25,201 nucleotides of DNA from Gemmatimonadales bacterium UBA2982. Lineage in GTDB: Bacteria > Gemmatimonadota > Gemmatimonadetes > Longimicrobiales > Gaopeijiaceae. The notes below the pieces were generated by a model. That model did not search any database and was not told where the DNA came from. It saw only the letters and a list, made by a program, of their open reading frames with translations. The position numbers and the translations under genes were made by a program. Positions 1 to 8,640 of this stretch are shown piece by piece (position 1 is the stretch's first letter; each line of letters opens with the position of its first letter). The stretch spans positions 67,360-92,560 of the forward strand of contig DEAM01000001.1 in assembly GCA_002347035.1 (NCBI GenBank). Reading direction: 5' to 3'.

Positions 1-35
1 AAAATTGTGCTGGCTGCGTATAGCGGGGGACTAGA

Positions 36-575
36 ATAAGCGCCCGCCTGTACTACCTCGGGCTCCTAGTGGGTGCCTTGGTCACCCTAACTGGCTGCAC
101 GTTGGTAGGTGGGGCAGGTGGGTTCACTTCAAGTTCGCCCGCACCCTTGGCTTCGCCGGATGCCCAGCCACTAGCTGAAGCACCAAGCGCAATGGGGAAT
201 ATGGAGTCGTACGAAGAGTTTGGGAGTACGTACATGGTCTTAGCGACGTCATATCAGTACAACGAGGAAGGGCTTGCCTCTTGGTATGGGGAGCCGTTCC
301 ATGGCCGGCAAACCAGTAATGGCGAGGTTTATGACATGTACGCCTTCAGCGCGGCCCACCGCACACTCCCCCTACCAACGTACGTTCAGGTGACTAATCT
401 CAGTAATAATCGATCTGTCGTCCTTAGGGTTAATGACAGAGGTCCCTTTATTGATCCAGAAGACAGGATTATCGACGTCTCGTACGCCGCCGCGGAGATG
501 CTCGGGATGCTCGAGCCGGGTACTGCGCCAGTGGCTGTGCGGGCACTCGAGCCCTGGCAGTCCAGGGTGAGGTAG
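36..575 (+). CDS. rlpA: RlpA-like double-psi beta-barrel lipoprotein (start uncertain)
   Basis: Probable septal/cell-wall RlpA-family protein; characterised members are lipoproteins that bind or cleave denuded peptidoglycan. The C-terminal part has the family signatures GLASWYGEPFHGRQTSNGE, AAHRTLP, VQVTNLSN and RVNDRGPF, which form the double-psi beta-barrel. No SPOR domain follows, so this is a short version. The only standard start in frame is GTG at 69, but it leaves just nine residues before the lipobox LTGC, with no positive charge. Reading upstream in frame to the stop at 21-23 gives a proper lipoprotein signal (SARLYYLGLLVGALVTLTGC), so translation probably begins at a rare codon such as ATA 36 (GGGGG six bases before it) or CTG 48. 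A base error near the window start would also explain this. The family call is firm; the start is not. Confidence 0.8.
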   Translation: MSARLYYLGLLVGALVTLTGCTLVGGAGGFTSSSPAPLASPDAQPLAEAPSAMGNMESYEEFGSTYMVLATSYQYNEEGLASWYGEPFHGRQTSNGEVYDMYAFSAAHRTLPLPTYVQVTNLSNNRSVVLRVNDRGPFIDPEDRIIDVSYAAAEMLGMLEPGTAPVAVRALEPWQSRVR

Positions 576-585
576 GTCCGCTTCG

Positions 586-609
586 TGTTAGATCTGAGAG
601 AACCTAACA
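586..609 (+). terminator. weak hairpin after rlpA
   Basis: TGTTAG (586-591) pairs with CTAACA (604-609), with a short inner TCT/AGA pairing. It lies just after the rlpA stop but has no T run; an AT-only palindrome (609-622) follows. A weak terminator is possible, not proven. Confidence 0.3.
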
Positions 610-748
610 TAATATATATTATACGACCTAGTTTTTACCTAGCGGGTGCGGCAGCTACTAAAACCCCGTAAAATTCCCTCAAACACGCGACACCCTTCAT
701 TTCCTTTCCGAATCTGAAGGTCTCCAGTTCGCCTCCAAGGGGGCTCTC

Positions 749-3634
749 ATGGAAGGACAACGGCTTTCCCACTACGAAATCCAGGAGAAACTCGGCGGCG
801 GCGGCATGGGGGTCGTGTACAAGGCCCTAGACACGCGCTTAAATCGCCACGTCGCGCTCAAATTCCTTCCCCCGGAGTTCACAAGGGATGATGACGCGCG
901 CCTAAGGTTCACTCAAGAAGCTCAGGCCGCTTCGGCCCTAGATCATCCGAACATCTGCACCATTTACGAGATTGATTCTACGGTTGATGGTCAGATGTTC
1001 ATCGCAATGTCCTACTATGCGGGTTCCACGCTCAAGCAGCGCGTCGCGGAAGGCCCACTTGACGTGGCCGAGGCGCTCGATGTAGCGGCCCAGATAGCCC
1101 GAGGCCTCATCAAGGCCCACGACGCTGGCATCGTACATCGGGACATCAAGTCCGCGAACGTCATGCTAACACCCGATGGGCTCGTCAAAATTGTCGACTT
1201 CGGTATCGCCAAGTTACTTGGGGTCACAGGCCCGACCCAGAGCGAGTCCACACTAGGAACTGTTTCATATATGGCTCCTGAGCAGGTCGCGGGTGAAGAT
1301 GCAGATCCCCAAAGTGACTTATGGTCCTTGGGTGCTGTGACATACGAATTGCTCACCGGGCGCCCCCCTTTTCGTGGCGAGAATCCTTGGGCCGTAATGG
1401 CGGCCGTGACGAACCAAGAGGTCGATCCCCCGTCCTCTATCACGGAAGGAGTCCCTGAAGAGCTCGACAGCTTTATCTTCCAAGCCTTAGCCAAGGACAA
1501 AGCTGAGCGCTTCGCGTCGGCGACTGAATTCCTTCGCGCGGCTGAGTCTTGCCACCGGGCAATAACCGCTCCACACCCGCAAGCACCTGGAGCCGGAGCG
1601 AGCCGCATGGGCACCCCGGCCAGAGTAGCTGCCGCCGTCGCTTTCCTGGCCGTCACCTCTACAGCGATATGGTCTCTGGCGAGAGATGCTGGAAGTGATG
1701 TCGGCCCCGAAACGATCGTAGAAATTCAACAGTTGGCTGAGGCGGGAAATTACCCTGCCGCTCTGGACCTTGGGCTTCGAGCACTCGAGGTTGCCCCTGA
1801 ACTTCCCGAGCTGGAAGAATTGATCGACGCAGTATCGGTTATCCCGAACATAGAGACAGAGCCCCCAGGAGCTCGAGTTTCTATGAGGGAGTATGCGAAT
1901 GCTGATGGACCCTGGATCGAGGTCGGGGTCACACCCCTCACCGAGGCAAGAGTGCCTCTGGGCTTCAAGCGCTGGAAAATCGAAATGGAAGGGTTTGAGC
2001 CGGCAGACCTAGCCCTCCCCCCGCAGCGACCTACAAGCCTTACACTTCAACCAACCGGCTCAATCCCCGAGGGCATGGTACTCGTGTCCGGGGGAGTCGC
2101 TGGTGGATTTATTACTGGGATAGGGCCACTCGAGCCTTTGCCATACGCGGACTATTTCATTGATCGGTATGAGGTAACCAACGAAGCCTACCTAGAGTTC
2201 GTTGCTGCGGGCGGTTACGAACGTGAAGAGTTTTGGACGGAAGACTTCATGGACGGAGATCAAGAGCTAACCTGGTCAGCCGCAATGGAGCGATTTGAAG
2301 ACGCCACTGGTTTGCCTGGACCAGCCACCTGGGAACTCGGACGCCCACAGTCGGGGCAGGAAACCTTTCCCGTAACCGGAGTAAGCTGGTACGAAGCAGC
2401 GGCCTATGCTGAGTTCAGAGGAAAGAGCCTGCCCACACTTAGGCACTGGGTTCAGGCAGCAGGGACTCCACAAGGCGGCTCAATTATTCCACTTAGCAAC
2501 CTTGCTGGTGACGCACCTACGGTGCCAGGAACGTTCTCTGGGATGAGTTCCTTTGGATCCTATGATATGGCCGGTAATGTGCGTGAATGGCTACTTAACT
2601 CTGCAGGGAATCAGCGACATGCAGTAGGAGGTGCATGGAGCGACCCTACCTATTTCTTCAGTGGCCCGAGCGTTCAGTCACCGTTTGATCGATTGCCAAC
2701 AAATGGCCTTAGGCTAGCCCAGTACACACAGCAGGATGACTTCGAGGGCGAAGCCGCGGTAGACATGCCACTTCTTACGCGTGACTACTCAGTAGATCAA
2801 CCGGTGTCAGACGAGGTATTCAGTGTTTTTGCAGCGCAATTTGATTATGACCCCACCCCGTTAAACGCAGAAGTTGAAGAGACCTTCGATTACGATCAGG
2901 GTACTATCGAGCGCGTTTCCTTCGATGGAGTTGGATGGGGTCGTATCCACGCATATCTGTATCTGCCAGCGCGGTCCGAGCCTCCTTATCAGACTGTAGT
3001 CTGGTTCCCTGGTTCCGGTGCAGCCCGCCTCCAACCCGAACCCAATCCTAGCGAAGTAGGCAACTTGCAACACTTCGTAGCAGGTGGCAGGGCAGTAATC
3101 TGGCCCATCGTTCGATCTACTTTCTCTAGAGCGCTTCCTGATCAGCCGCCAAATATGAACCTTACTTGGCCCCAGGGGACTAGAGACTATGTCGACCTCA
3201 TTCACAGCTGGGTCTCAGAGGTTCGACGTTCGATCGATTATCTAGAATCGCGACCAGAGATCGATGCTGAGAAGATTGCGTATCACGGCTTTAGCTGGGG
3301 CGGAAGGCTCGGAGCAATTATCCCGGCCGTTGAACCACGCTTCAAATTGAACATGGTAATGATCGGAGGTCTGGCTTCCGGCACCGCTCTTCCAGAGGCC
3401 GACCAGATTAATTATGTGACGCGAGTCACCATCCCGACTTTGATGCTCAACGGACGGCATGATCCACTCGAGCCAGTAGAAAGCGCACAGTTGCCGATGT
3501 TGGAGCTCCTAGGCACCCCGGAAGCCGATAAACGACACGTCATCTACGAAGGGTATGGACACAACCTACCGCCAAACGAGCACGCCCGTGAAACTCTCGA
3601 TTGGCTAGATCGATACTTTGGAGAACCAAGGTAA
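749..3634 (+). CDS. Ser/Thr protein kinase fused to PEGA-like, SUMF1-like and alpha/beta-hydrolase domains
   Basis: A 961-residue one-pass membrane protein. Residues 8-270 are a PknB-type kinase with intact key residues: glycine loop GGGGMGVV (16-23), Lys38 in VALK, Glu57, HRDIKSAN (130-137), DFG (150-152) and APE (176-178). A single transmembrane segment follows at about 292-311. Outside the membrane there is a PEGA-like stretch (about 368-422), then a formylglycine-generating-enzyme/SUMF1-like fold (about 441-657; MVLVSGG, YEVTNEAYLEF, PVTGVSWYEAAAYAEF, DMAGNVREW, GGAW). Residues about 718-961 form an alpha/beta hydrolase with a complete apparent triad: Ser849 in GFSWGG, Asp905 in GRHDP and His938 in GYGH. 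The SUMF1-like part contains no cysteine, so it is unlikely to be a true formylglycine-generating enzyme. Start ATG 749 has AGGGGG seven bases upstream. Such fusions occur in Acidobacteriota and Gemmatimonadota; the signal and substrate are unknown. Confidence 0.9.
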   Translation: MEGQRLSHYEIQEKLGGGGMGVVYKALDTRLNRHVALKFLPPEFTRDDDARLRFTQEAQAASALDHPNICTIYEIDSTVDGQMFIAMSYYAGSTLKQRVAEGPLDVAEALDVAAQIARGLIKAHDAGIVHRDIKSANVMLTPDGLVKIVDFGIAKLLGVTGPTQSESTLGTVSYMAPEQVAGEDADPQSDLWSLGAVTYELLTGRPPFRGENPWAVMAAVTNQEVDPPSSITEGVPEELDSFIFQALAKDKAERFASATEFLRAAESCHRAITAPHPQAPGAGASRMGTPARVAAAVAFLAVTSTAIWSLARDAGSDVGPETIVEIQQLAEAGNYPAALDLGLRALEVAPELPELEELIDAVSVIPNIETEPPGARVSMREYANADGPWIEVGVTPLTEARVPLGFKRWKIEMEGFEPADLALPPQRPTSLTLQPTGSIPEGMVLVSGGVAGGFITGIGPLEPLPYADYFIDRYEVTNEAYLEFVAAGGYEREEFWTEDFMDGDQELTWSAAMERFEDATGLPGPATWELGRPQSGQETFPVTGVSWYEAAAYAEFRGKSLPTLRHWVQAAGTPQGGSIIPLSNLAGDAPTVPGTFSGMSSFGSYDMAGNVREWLLNSAGNQRHAVGGAWSDPTYFFSGPSVQSPFDRLPTNGLRLAQYTQQDDFEGEAAVDMPLLTRDYSVDQPVSDEVFSVFAAQFDYDPTPLNAEVEETFDYDQGTIERVSFDGVGWGRIHAYLYLPARSEPPYQTVVWFPGSGAARLQPEPNPSEVGNLQHFVAGGRAVIWPIVRSTFSRALPDQPPNMNLTWPQGTRDYVDLIHSWVSEVRRSIDYLESRPEIDAEKIAYHGFSWGGRLGAIIPAVEPRFKLNMVMIGGLASGTALPEADQINYVTRVTIPTLMLNGRHDPLEPVESAQLPMLELLGTPEADKRHVIYEGYGHNLPPNEHARETLDWLDRYFGEPR

Positions 3635-3684
3635 TCTTTGACCTGGATCACACTACGGTTGTTGAGAAGGCTGAGAGCAGAAGC

Positions 3685-4383
3685 TTACGTGCTCGGGATG
3701 CTTACTATCTCCTCGATCCGCATCTCATAGAGTCCCCGCTGAGGCGAATCTGCGTCAAGCTCTTCAAGCAGGCGTTCATAGAGTTCTACTGCTCCTTGAG
3801 CATCACCCCGAGCGTCCCGGATTCGGGCAGCAGCAACCAACGCATCACGGACTTGGAAATTAAGCTCTGACCGTTCAGCAATTGAGATATACGTAGCCTC
3901 GGCATCATCGAAACGGCCCTCATCTTCATATGCCGCACCGAGGAGAGTTGCCGCCTGGAACTCAATCGGACTTCTTGGGGAAGCCCCGAGCGGCTCAAGC
4001 ACTGCCAGTGCCTGCTGGGGACTGCCATCCCGCAGGTATAGGTCTCCGAGTAGGAGGCGAGCTTCACCCTCATACGGTGTGCCTCCAAAACGATCTAGAA
4101 ATACGACAAGATCGTCCCGAGCCCCTTCCCTGTCCTGAATCGCTACACTCTGGTGAACCAACTCAAGCTCTTGCGATGCTTGTGCATATAAAGTCTGGCG
4201 GTAGTTCCAATAGTAAACGAAGCCCGCGATCGCTATTACAAACACTATCCCGATTATGGTTAATGCTTGCTGGTTGCTAGAAGCCCATTTTCCGAAATGC
4301 AGCACCCTTGCAACGAAAATATCATCAGGCTCCTGACTTGACTCAGGCCTGGTGGGATGTCCTCCGGGACGACGCTTCGCCAT
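3685..4383 (-). CDS. membrane-anchored tetratricopeptide-repeat protein (YfgM-like)
   Basis: 232 residues with a short cytoplasmic N-terminus, one transmembrane helix at about 41-58, and a helical repeat region from about 63 to the end. TPR-like units are visible, e.g. EGEARLLLGDLYLRDGSPQQ and LGAAYEDEGRFDDAEATYIS. This architecture resembles YfgM/AncA-type periplasmic TPR proteins, which work with the Sec translocon as chaperones, but the function here is inferred only from shape. ATG at 4383 has AGGT just upstream. It is the last gene of a minus-strand series after the MFS and Crp/Fnr genes, 97 bp downstream of the latter, and converges on the kinase gene with 50 bp between stop codons and no clear terminator. 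Confidence 0.75.
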   Translation of the reverse strand: MAKRRPGGHPTRPESSQEPDDIFVARVLHFGKWASSNQQALTIIGIVFVIAIAGFVYYWNYRQTLYAQASQELELVHQSVAIQDREGARDDLVVFLDRFGGTPYEGEARLLLGDLYLRDGSPQQALAVLEPLGASPRSPIEFQAATLLGAAYEDEGRFDDAEATYISIAERSELNFQVRDALVAAARIRDARGDAQGAVELYERLLEELDADSPQRGLYEMRIEEIVSIPST

Positions 4384-4480
4384 ATACCTTGCTGGTCTGG
4401 GTCCTGTGGATTAATCACGCCCGCGCGAGCAGACACAGAAAAAGCTAGAAGTGACAGAAATCTTGGTCAACGCGCTTCAA

Positions 4481-5173
4481 CTATTCGGGAGTGTCCTGGA
4501 TCGGAGGGTGATACCCAGCCAACATCCATAAGTCTTGAGGTCGCTCCAAAAACAGAGACCCCTCAGAGCTGTTTCCTAAAATGCCCTCGTACAGCCAATC
4601 GTTTAGGAGCGTCGTGACGGTCGCCCTATGCGCGCCGGAGAGATCTGCCAACACTTGATGCGTAAGTTTTTGCGAAATCTGGATCCCCCGCCCTACTGGC
4701 TCACCACAACGCTCGCCTATGTCCAATAGGACTTCTGCGAGTTTTTGAGCGACGTTAGGCCCTCGGGATCCACCCTGTGCATGCCGGAGCCGATGTAGCT
4801 CCCGCTCTACACTTTCGAGGTAGGCGTCCAAACTACTCTTGGCCGTCTTGAATCCCTGGAGAACTGCAGATTTAGGTAGCGGTTGCACTACGCAGGTCGA
4901 GCCTGCTATAGCTCCATACCTTCGGCGCCCTTCAGTGAAGGCTTCGTCCCCAAGAAATTCCCAAGGGAGTGCCACTCCTACAGTCCGCTCCGGCCGCGCT
5001 GGCTCCATGCCTGGAAGCACCAAGCGCATGTAACCACTCCGGACTATAAATATCTCAGTGGCGTTATCCCCCGCTTTATAAAGGGGCCTGCCCTTCACCA
5101 AAGGAATTGACTCGGCCTTCTTGACTAGACGAAAGAGCTTCCGGTCACGAGGAGGGACAAGGTGAAACGGCAT
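4481..5173 (-). CDS. Crp/Fnr-family transcriptional regulator
   Basis: 230 residues. An N-terminal cyclic-nucleotide-binding-like beta roll spans about 20-105 (LYKAGDNATEIFIVRSGYMR, then PWEFLGDEAF). A connecting helix and a C-terminal winged helix follow (about 160-210; ISQKLTHQVLADLSGAHRAT, then VTTLLNDWLYEGIL), as in the Crp family. The cAMP-contact arginine/serine motif of true CRP is not recognisable, and there is no N-terminal cysteine cluster like that of FNR, so the effector is unknown. The gene starts 3 bp after the MFS transporter stop on the same strand, so the two are almost certainly co-transcribed. The simplest inference is that it controls the transporter operon or the divergent promoter region at 6398-6538. 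Confidence 0.88.
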   Translation of the reverse strand: MPFHLVPPRDRKLFRLVKKAESIPLVKGRPLYKAGDNATEIFIVRSGYMRLVLPGMEPARPERTVGVALPWEFLGDEAFTEGRRRYGAIAGSTCVVQPLPKSAVLQGFKTAKSSLDAYLESVERELHRLRHAQGGSRGPNVAQKLAEVLLDIGERCGEPVGRGIQISQKLTHQVLADLSGAHRATVTTLLNDWLYEGILGNSSEGSLFLERPQDLWMLAGYHPPIQDTPE

Positions 5174-5176
5174 TTT

Positions 5177-6397
5177 TCACTCGGAGGCTGAAGGGGGGTG
5201 ACTCACCTTGTTCAAAGCCGGGTGAAGCGCGAAGCCTATAGCCAAAAGAATCATCGGCATCGAAAGCATTGTCGCAGGATGAGGCCCAATCACATCAGCT
5301 AAAGCCCCCGTGCCAAGTACGCCAAGCGAACCGGTAGCCCAAGCTAGACCCATAACAATTCCCGACGTAATCGCGGCAGCGGAAGGCATTAGTTCCTGAG
5401 CCATCACTACGATCGGAGGCAGTGCAGCTAGGGCAAGAAAGCCAGCGGTGGCGATGGCTGTTAGACCCAACAAACTTTCGGGGCCAAGCCAAACCGCAAG
5501 GACGTGGGCCGGCAATGCCCAGACACATATCTGGAGGAGAAGGGTTCGTCGATTCATCCGGTCAGCTAGTAAGCCTCCAGTGACCATGCCCAGAGACTGA
5601 GCTCCCAGATAAACACTCAGAGCTACCGCACCAAGGGTCTCACTCCCCCCTGCATCGGCTACGATGATTGGCTCCATCGTCATGAACGTTCTTTGGGCGT
5701 AGGCCATCGTGGCGCTTATCCCGAACATTAGTCCTAGTGGGCCACGGAGCTGTGTGAGTACAGCTGCGGGTCGCGGTAGCAGAGCGACGTCTCTCGAGGT
5801 TCGCGGAGCACCTCTGGGAAGCCCTAGGTAAATCAAAGGCGCCAAAAAGACCACCGGAAGCATGGCGATCCAGGTACGCTCCATCCCGCCCCATTGAACC
5901 AAGGAGACCGCGGCTATCGGACCAAGAGCAAATCCAAATGCGCCACCAAAAGCAAAGATCGAGTACCGCGTGCCACCCCCCTTTCCTTCTGATACTCGCA
6001 CGGCATAAGAAGCACCAGCCGGATGGAATGCCGCACTTCCCAGCCCCCCAACCGTAAGTAAGAGGACGAGGATCAAAAATGTGGGAGCAAATCCAATCGA
6101 AGCTACAAATACACCAGCCACGAGGGGTCCTGCGACAGCAAAACCTCGACGACCGAGGCGATCCGCAAGGTAGCCGAACAGCGGCTGCGGTAATGCGCCA
6201 GCGACTGAAAAGCTGACCGCTAACGTTGCGGCGAGCGTAATCGACAAGCCTAGGTCATCCATAATCCTCGGAAGAAGCGGCGGTACAAACGACTGGTAGG
6301 CATCGGTCAGTCCGTGAGCAAGCGCGACAACAAGCGCGACCCGCAAAGCTGACCTGTCAGCTGTTTTTTTCTGTTCTGGGGGTGCGACGACCTGCAA
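5177..6397 (-). CDS. MFS transporter, fosmidomycin-resistance (Fsr)-like
   Basis: About 406 residues with twelve predicted membrane helices, a normal MFS size. Visible marks are HGLTDAYQSFVPPLLP in the first helix, the loop signature GYLADRLGRRG after helix 2, and AFHPAGASYAV, typical of the fosmidomycin-resistance/Fsr subgroup of exporters. The related loop LLADRMNRR recurs in the second half. The start is chosen as TTG 6397, preceded by AGGAG (ten-base gap). A longer reading from TTG 6499 adds 34 residues that look non-coding and would overlap the divergent gene's leader. Substrate cannot be read from sequence; Fsr relatives export fosmidomycin and other small compounds. It is the first gene of the minus-strand transporter/regulator pair. 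Confidence 0.85.
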   Translation of the reverse strand: MQVVAPPEQKKTADRSALRVALVVALAHGLTDAYQSFVPPLLPRIMDDLGLSITLAATLAVSFSVAGALPQPLFGYLADRLGRRGFAVAGPLVAGVFVASIGFAPTFLILVLLLTVGGLGSAAFHPAGASYAVRVSEGKGGGTRYSIFAFGGAFGFALGPIAAVSLVQWGGMERTWIAMLPVVFLAPLIYLGLPRGAPRTSRDVALLPRPAAVLTQLRGPLGLMFGISATMAYAQRTFMTMEPIIVADAGGSETLGAVALSVYLGAQSLGMVTGGLLADRMNRRTLLLQICVWALPAHVLAVWLGPESLLGLTAIATAGFLALAALPPIVVMAQELMPSAAAITSGIVMGLAWATGSLGVLGTGALADVIGPHPATMLSMPMILLAIGFALHPALNKVSHPPSASE

Positions 6398-6407
6398 CGC
6401 GAAGAGG

Positions 6408-6412
6408 CTCCT
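6408..6412 (-). promoter_or_regulatory. Shine-Dalgarno AGGAG supporting the short MFS start
   Basis: On the minus strand AGGAG lies ten bases before TTG 6397. The alternative TTG at 6499 has only a GAGG three bases away, which is too close. This decides for the shorter protein. Confidence 0.5.
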
Positions 6413-6486
6413 GCCCGAAGTGGAATCAGAGTGGCCCAGGATAACCGAGATACCTACACTCGACCACCGCCCCTGGCGTGGCACGG

Positions 6487-6508
6487 AAGAGGAGTGCAAC
6501 GTCCTCTT
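6487..6508. promoter_or_regulatory. inverted repeat in divergent MFS / GGT intergenic region
   Basis: AAGAGGA (6487-6493) and TCCTCTT (6502-6508) are perfect 7-bp arms around an 8-base spacer. They lie in the roughly 140-bp region between divergent starts 6397 and 6539, 30 bp before the GGT start. It may be an operator, possibly for the Crp/Fnr-type regulator encoded nearby, or a 5' leader hairpin. Confidence 0.35.
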
Positions 6509-6538
6509 TATGTCCCGACAATTGGAGAACGTTTACTC

Positions 6539-8266
6539 ATGAGCTGTGCCCCACGAGCCCTACTGCTACTGATTGCCGCAGGCACTACACTAGCATGCAG
6601 CGCACCTGAAACTGCCCCGCCAAGCCAGACTGAGATTGCGACAACAACATACGCGACTCAGAACAGGCCCGACGTCCGTGGGACAACTGCAGCGGTCTCT
6701 GCCAGCCACCCACTTGCTGCCCAGGCTGGACTTCGTGTACTCCATGAAGGTGGGAATGCAACAGACGCGATTATAGCGATGGCAGGTGTGCTTGCAGTAA
6801 CGCGTCCCCATATGAATGGGGTCGGGGGCGACGCGTTCGCCATCTTTTACGATGGGGCCAGTGGCGACATCTCTGCAATGAATGCAAGTGGTCGTGCTGG
6901 CGCCCTAGCTAAACCTGACTTTTTCGCAGCGCCTGACCGTGATCGTATACCTGGGACAGGTGCACTCGCGGTAACCGTACCCGGCGCTGTGGCAGGATGG
7001 GTCGATGCTCATGAACGCTTCGGCTCTAAACCGTTTGCTGAACTGCTTGAGCCTGCGATCCACTACGCCCGTGACGGGTTCCCGGTCTCGACCCGACTCA
7101 GGAGTGACATCGAAGAACAGGGCGGAAGACTCAACGAAGCAGCTCAGGCACTTTATAAGCCCGGTGGCTCACCTCCACCTGCTGGTGCCTTACTTAAGAA
7201 TGTGCCACTCGCCTCTACACTTGAAACCATTGCCATGGAAGGAAAGCAGGGCTTTTACAAGGGCGCGATTGCACAACGCTTGTCCGCGTTTCTTGAACGC
7301 GAAGGCGGTTACTTAAGAACTGGCGACTTCGCTTCACACGAGTCGACTTGGGTCGAGCCTCTCCGAGGTGACTACTTGGGGCACACATTCCTTGCTATGC
7401 CTCCCAACACACAGGGTATCGCACAATTGGCATTGATGGGGATGTCTAAGGCCCACCCAATTGAGTCCTTAGGTCATAACACCACCGAGTACCTCCACAC
7501 CCTCATTGAGCTCAAGAAGCTAGCATTCGCCGACCGGGAACGGTGGGTAGGAGACCCTGAGCATGCAGACATTCCGGTCAAGCAGCTTCTCGATCCTGCT
7601 TATCTGAGCGAGCGTGCCAACCTTGTCGACGCCAACCGGGCAGCTGAAGAAGTGGCTCCTGGCTTTGGACACGAGCAAGCTTTGAGTGACGGCCAAGGTG
7701 ACGATTCCGGTGATACAGTGTTCCTGACCGCAGTAGATCAATTCGGGAACGCGGTCTCGTGGATCCAGAGCCATTTTGCTGGATTCGGATCCGGCCTTCT
7801 TGAGCCCGAAACCGGCATCCTACTCCATAACCGTGGATCCGGGTTCACGCTCGAGGCCGGGCACCCAAATCAAGTTGCGCCAGGCAAACGACCTTACCAC
7901 ACACTCACTCCACTCATGGCTCTGCGTGATGGTCGGTTCGCCTTCACACTTGGAACGCCGGGTGGCGATAGCCAAACGCAGTCCCTTCTCCAGATCACTC
8001 ATAACATGCTGATCTTTGGGATGACGCCTCAGCAGGCAATTGAAGCTCCACGATTCCGGTCCTCGAGTGGGCTTAATGTCTCCATCGAGAATCGCGTCTC
8101 GGCAGATGTCTTCGCAGAGTTGCAAGCACTTGGCCACGATATCCGACTAGTCGATGGCTGGACGGCGACATTTGGTGGTGCGCAAATGGTGCACTTTGAT
8201 GAGTCTACTGGGACCTTGACCGCTGCTTCCGACCCACGGCGCGAAGCATACGGATTGGCGTACTGA
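6539..8266 (+). CDS. gamma-glutamyltranspeptidase-family protein, probable lipoprotein
   Basis: 575 residues. This is an N-terminal-nucleophile hydrolase precursor expected to cut itself into two subunits. Conserved stretches include AVSASHPLAAQAGLRVLHEG, GGNATDA, MNGVGGDAF, the DSGDT processing site with nucleophile Thr393, FGSGLL and GTPGGDSQTQ. The DTVFLTAVD pattern is closer to the broad GGT-like group (YwrD, oxamate amidohydrolase) than to classical glutathione-degrading GGT, so the substrate is uncertain. ATG 6539 is chosen because it opens a signal peptide (RALLLLIAAGTTLAC, lipid-type Cys20) and follows GGAG at 6524; an in-frame upstream reading from 6431 adds residues without features. 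It is the first gene of a three-gene plus-strand run with DUF423 (8-bp gap) and sirtuin. Confidence 0.9.
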   Translation: MSCAPRALLLLIAAGTTLACSAPETAPPSQTEIATTTYATQNRPDVRGTTAAVSASHPLAAQAGLRVLHEGGNATDAIIAMAGVLAVTRPHMNGVGGDAFAIFYDGASGDISAMNASGRAGALAKPDFFAAPDRDRIPGTGALAVTVPGAVAGWVDAHERFGSKPFAELLEPAIHYARDGFPVSTRLRSDIEEQGGRLNEAAQALYKPGGSPPPAGALLKNVPLASTLETIAMEGKQGFYKGAIAQRLSAFLEREGGYLRTGDFASHESTWVEPLRGDYLGHTFLAMPPNTQGIAQLALMGMSKAHPIESLGHNTTEYLHTLIELKKLAFADRERWVGDPEHADIPVKQLLDPAYLSERANLVDANRAAEEVAPGFGHEQALSDGQGDDSGDTVFLTAVDQFGNAVSWIQSHFAGFGSGLLEPETGILLHNRGSGFTLEAGHPNQVAPGKRPYHTLTPLMALRDGRFAFTLGTPGGDSQTQSLLQITHNMLIFGMTPQQAIEAPRFRSSSGLNVSIENRVSADVFAELQALGHDIRLVDGWTATFGGAQMVHFDESTGTLTAASDPRREAYGLAY

Positions 8267-8274
8267 GGACACCG

Positions 8275-8640
8275 ATGCGTTTCTTCTTCATTCTCGGGGC
8301 AGTCCTCGCTGCCTTAGCGGTCGTCTTCGGTGCATTCGGTGCGCACGGACTTCGTGCCAGGTTAAGCCCTCAAGATCTCGAAACCTTTGAAGTCGGTGTC
8401 CGCTATCAGATGTACCACGCGCTTGGGCTGATTATCGTCTCATGGGCCATAGGTCATTGGGAAGCCGGGACAGCCATAACTGCTGGGTGGTTCTTCGTAG
8501 CTGGCATCGCCCTGTTTTCCGGAAGCCTATATGTGCTCGTCCTTACGGGACCGAGATGGCTCGGGGCCATTACGCCGATCGGTGGCGTCGCATTCATCGT
8601 CGGCTGGCTCCTGCTGGCCTGGACAGCCCTTAAGGGGTGA
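8275..8640 (+). CDS. DUF423 family inner-membrane protein
   Basis: 121 residues, nearly all hydrophobic, with four predicted transmembrane helices. It matches the DUF423 (YgdD-like) family: FGAFGAHGLR near the start, then YQMYHALGLI, LFSGSLYVL and TPIGGVAFIVGWLLLAW. Family length is about 120-130, so it is complete. The biochemical role of the family is not established. ATG 8275 has GGAC just upstream and lies 8 bp after the GGT-like stop. Its stop TGA overlaps the GTG start of the sirtuin gene, so the three genes are probably translated from one message. Confidence 0.93.
   Translation: MRFFFILGAVLAALAVVFGAFGAHGLRARLSPQDLETFEVGVRYQMYHALGLIIVSWAIGHWEAGTAITAGWFFVAGIALFSGSLYVLVLTGPRWLGAITPIGGVAFIVGWLLLAWTALKG

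Noticed and set aside
1015..1656. 213-residue frame on the minus strand inside the kinase gene
   Set aside because: It lies fully antisense to a conserved kinase domain, has biased composition and no recognisable motif.
3601..3870. 89-residue plus-strand frame after the kinase
   Set aside because: It overlaps the kinase end and the TPR gene on the other strand, and shows no motif; it is a shadow frame.
6398..6499. Longer N-terminus of the MFS gene from TTG 6499
   Set aside because: Poor ribosome site, residues without features, and it would occupy the divergent promoter region.
6431..6538. Longer N-terminus of the GGT-like gene
   Set aside because: The added residues lack features and ATG 6539 has a GGAG and opens the signal peptide.
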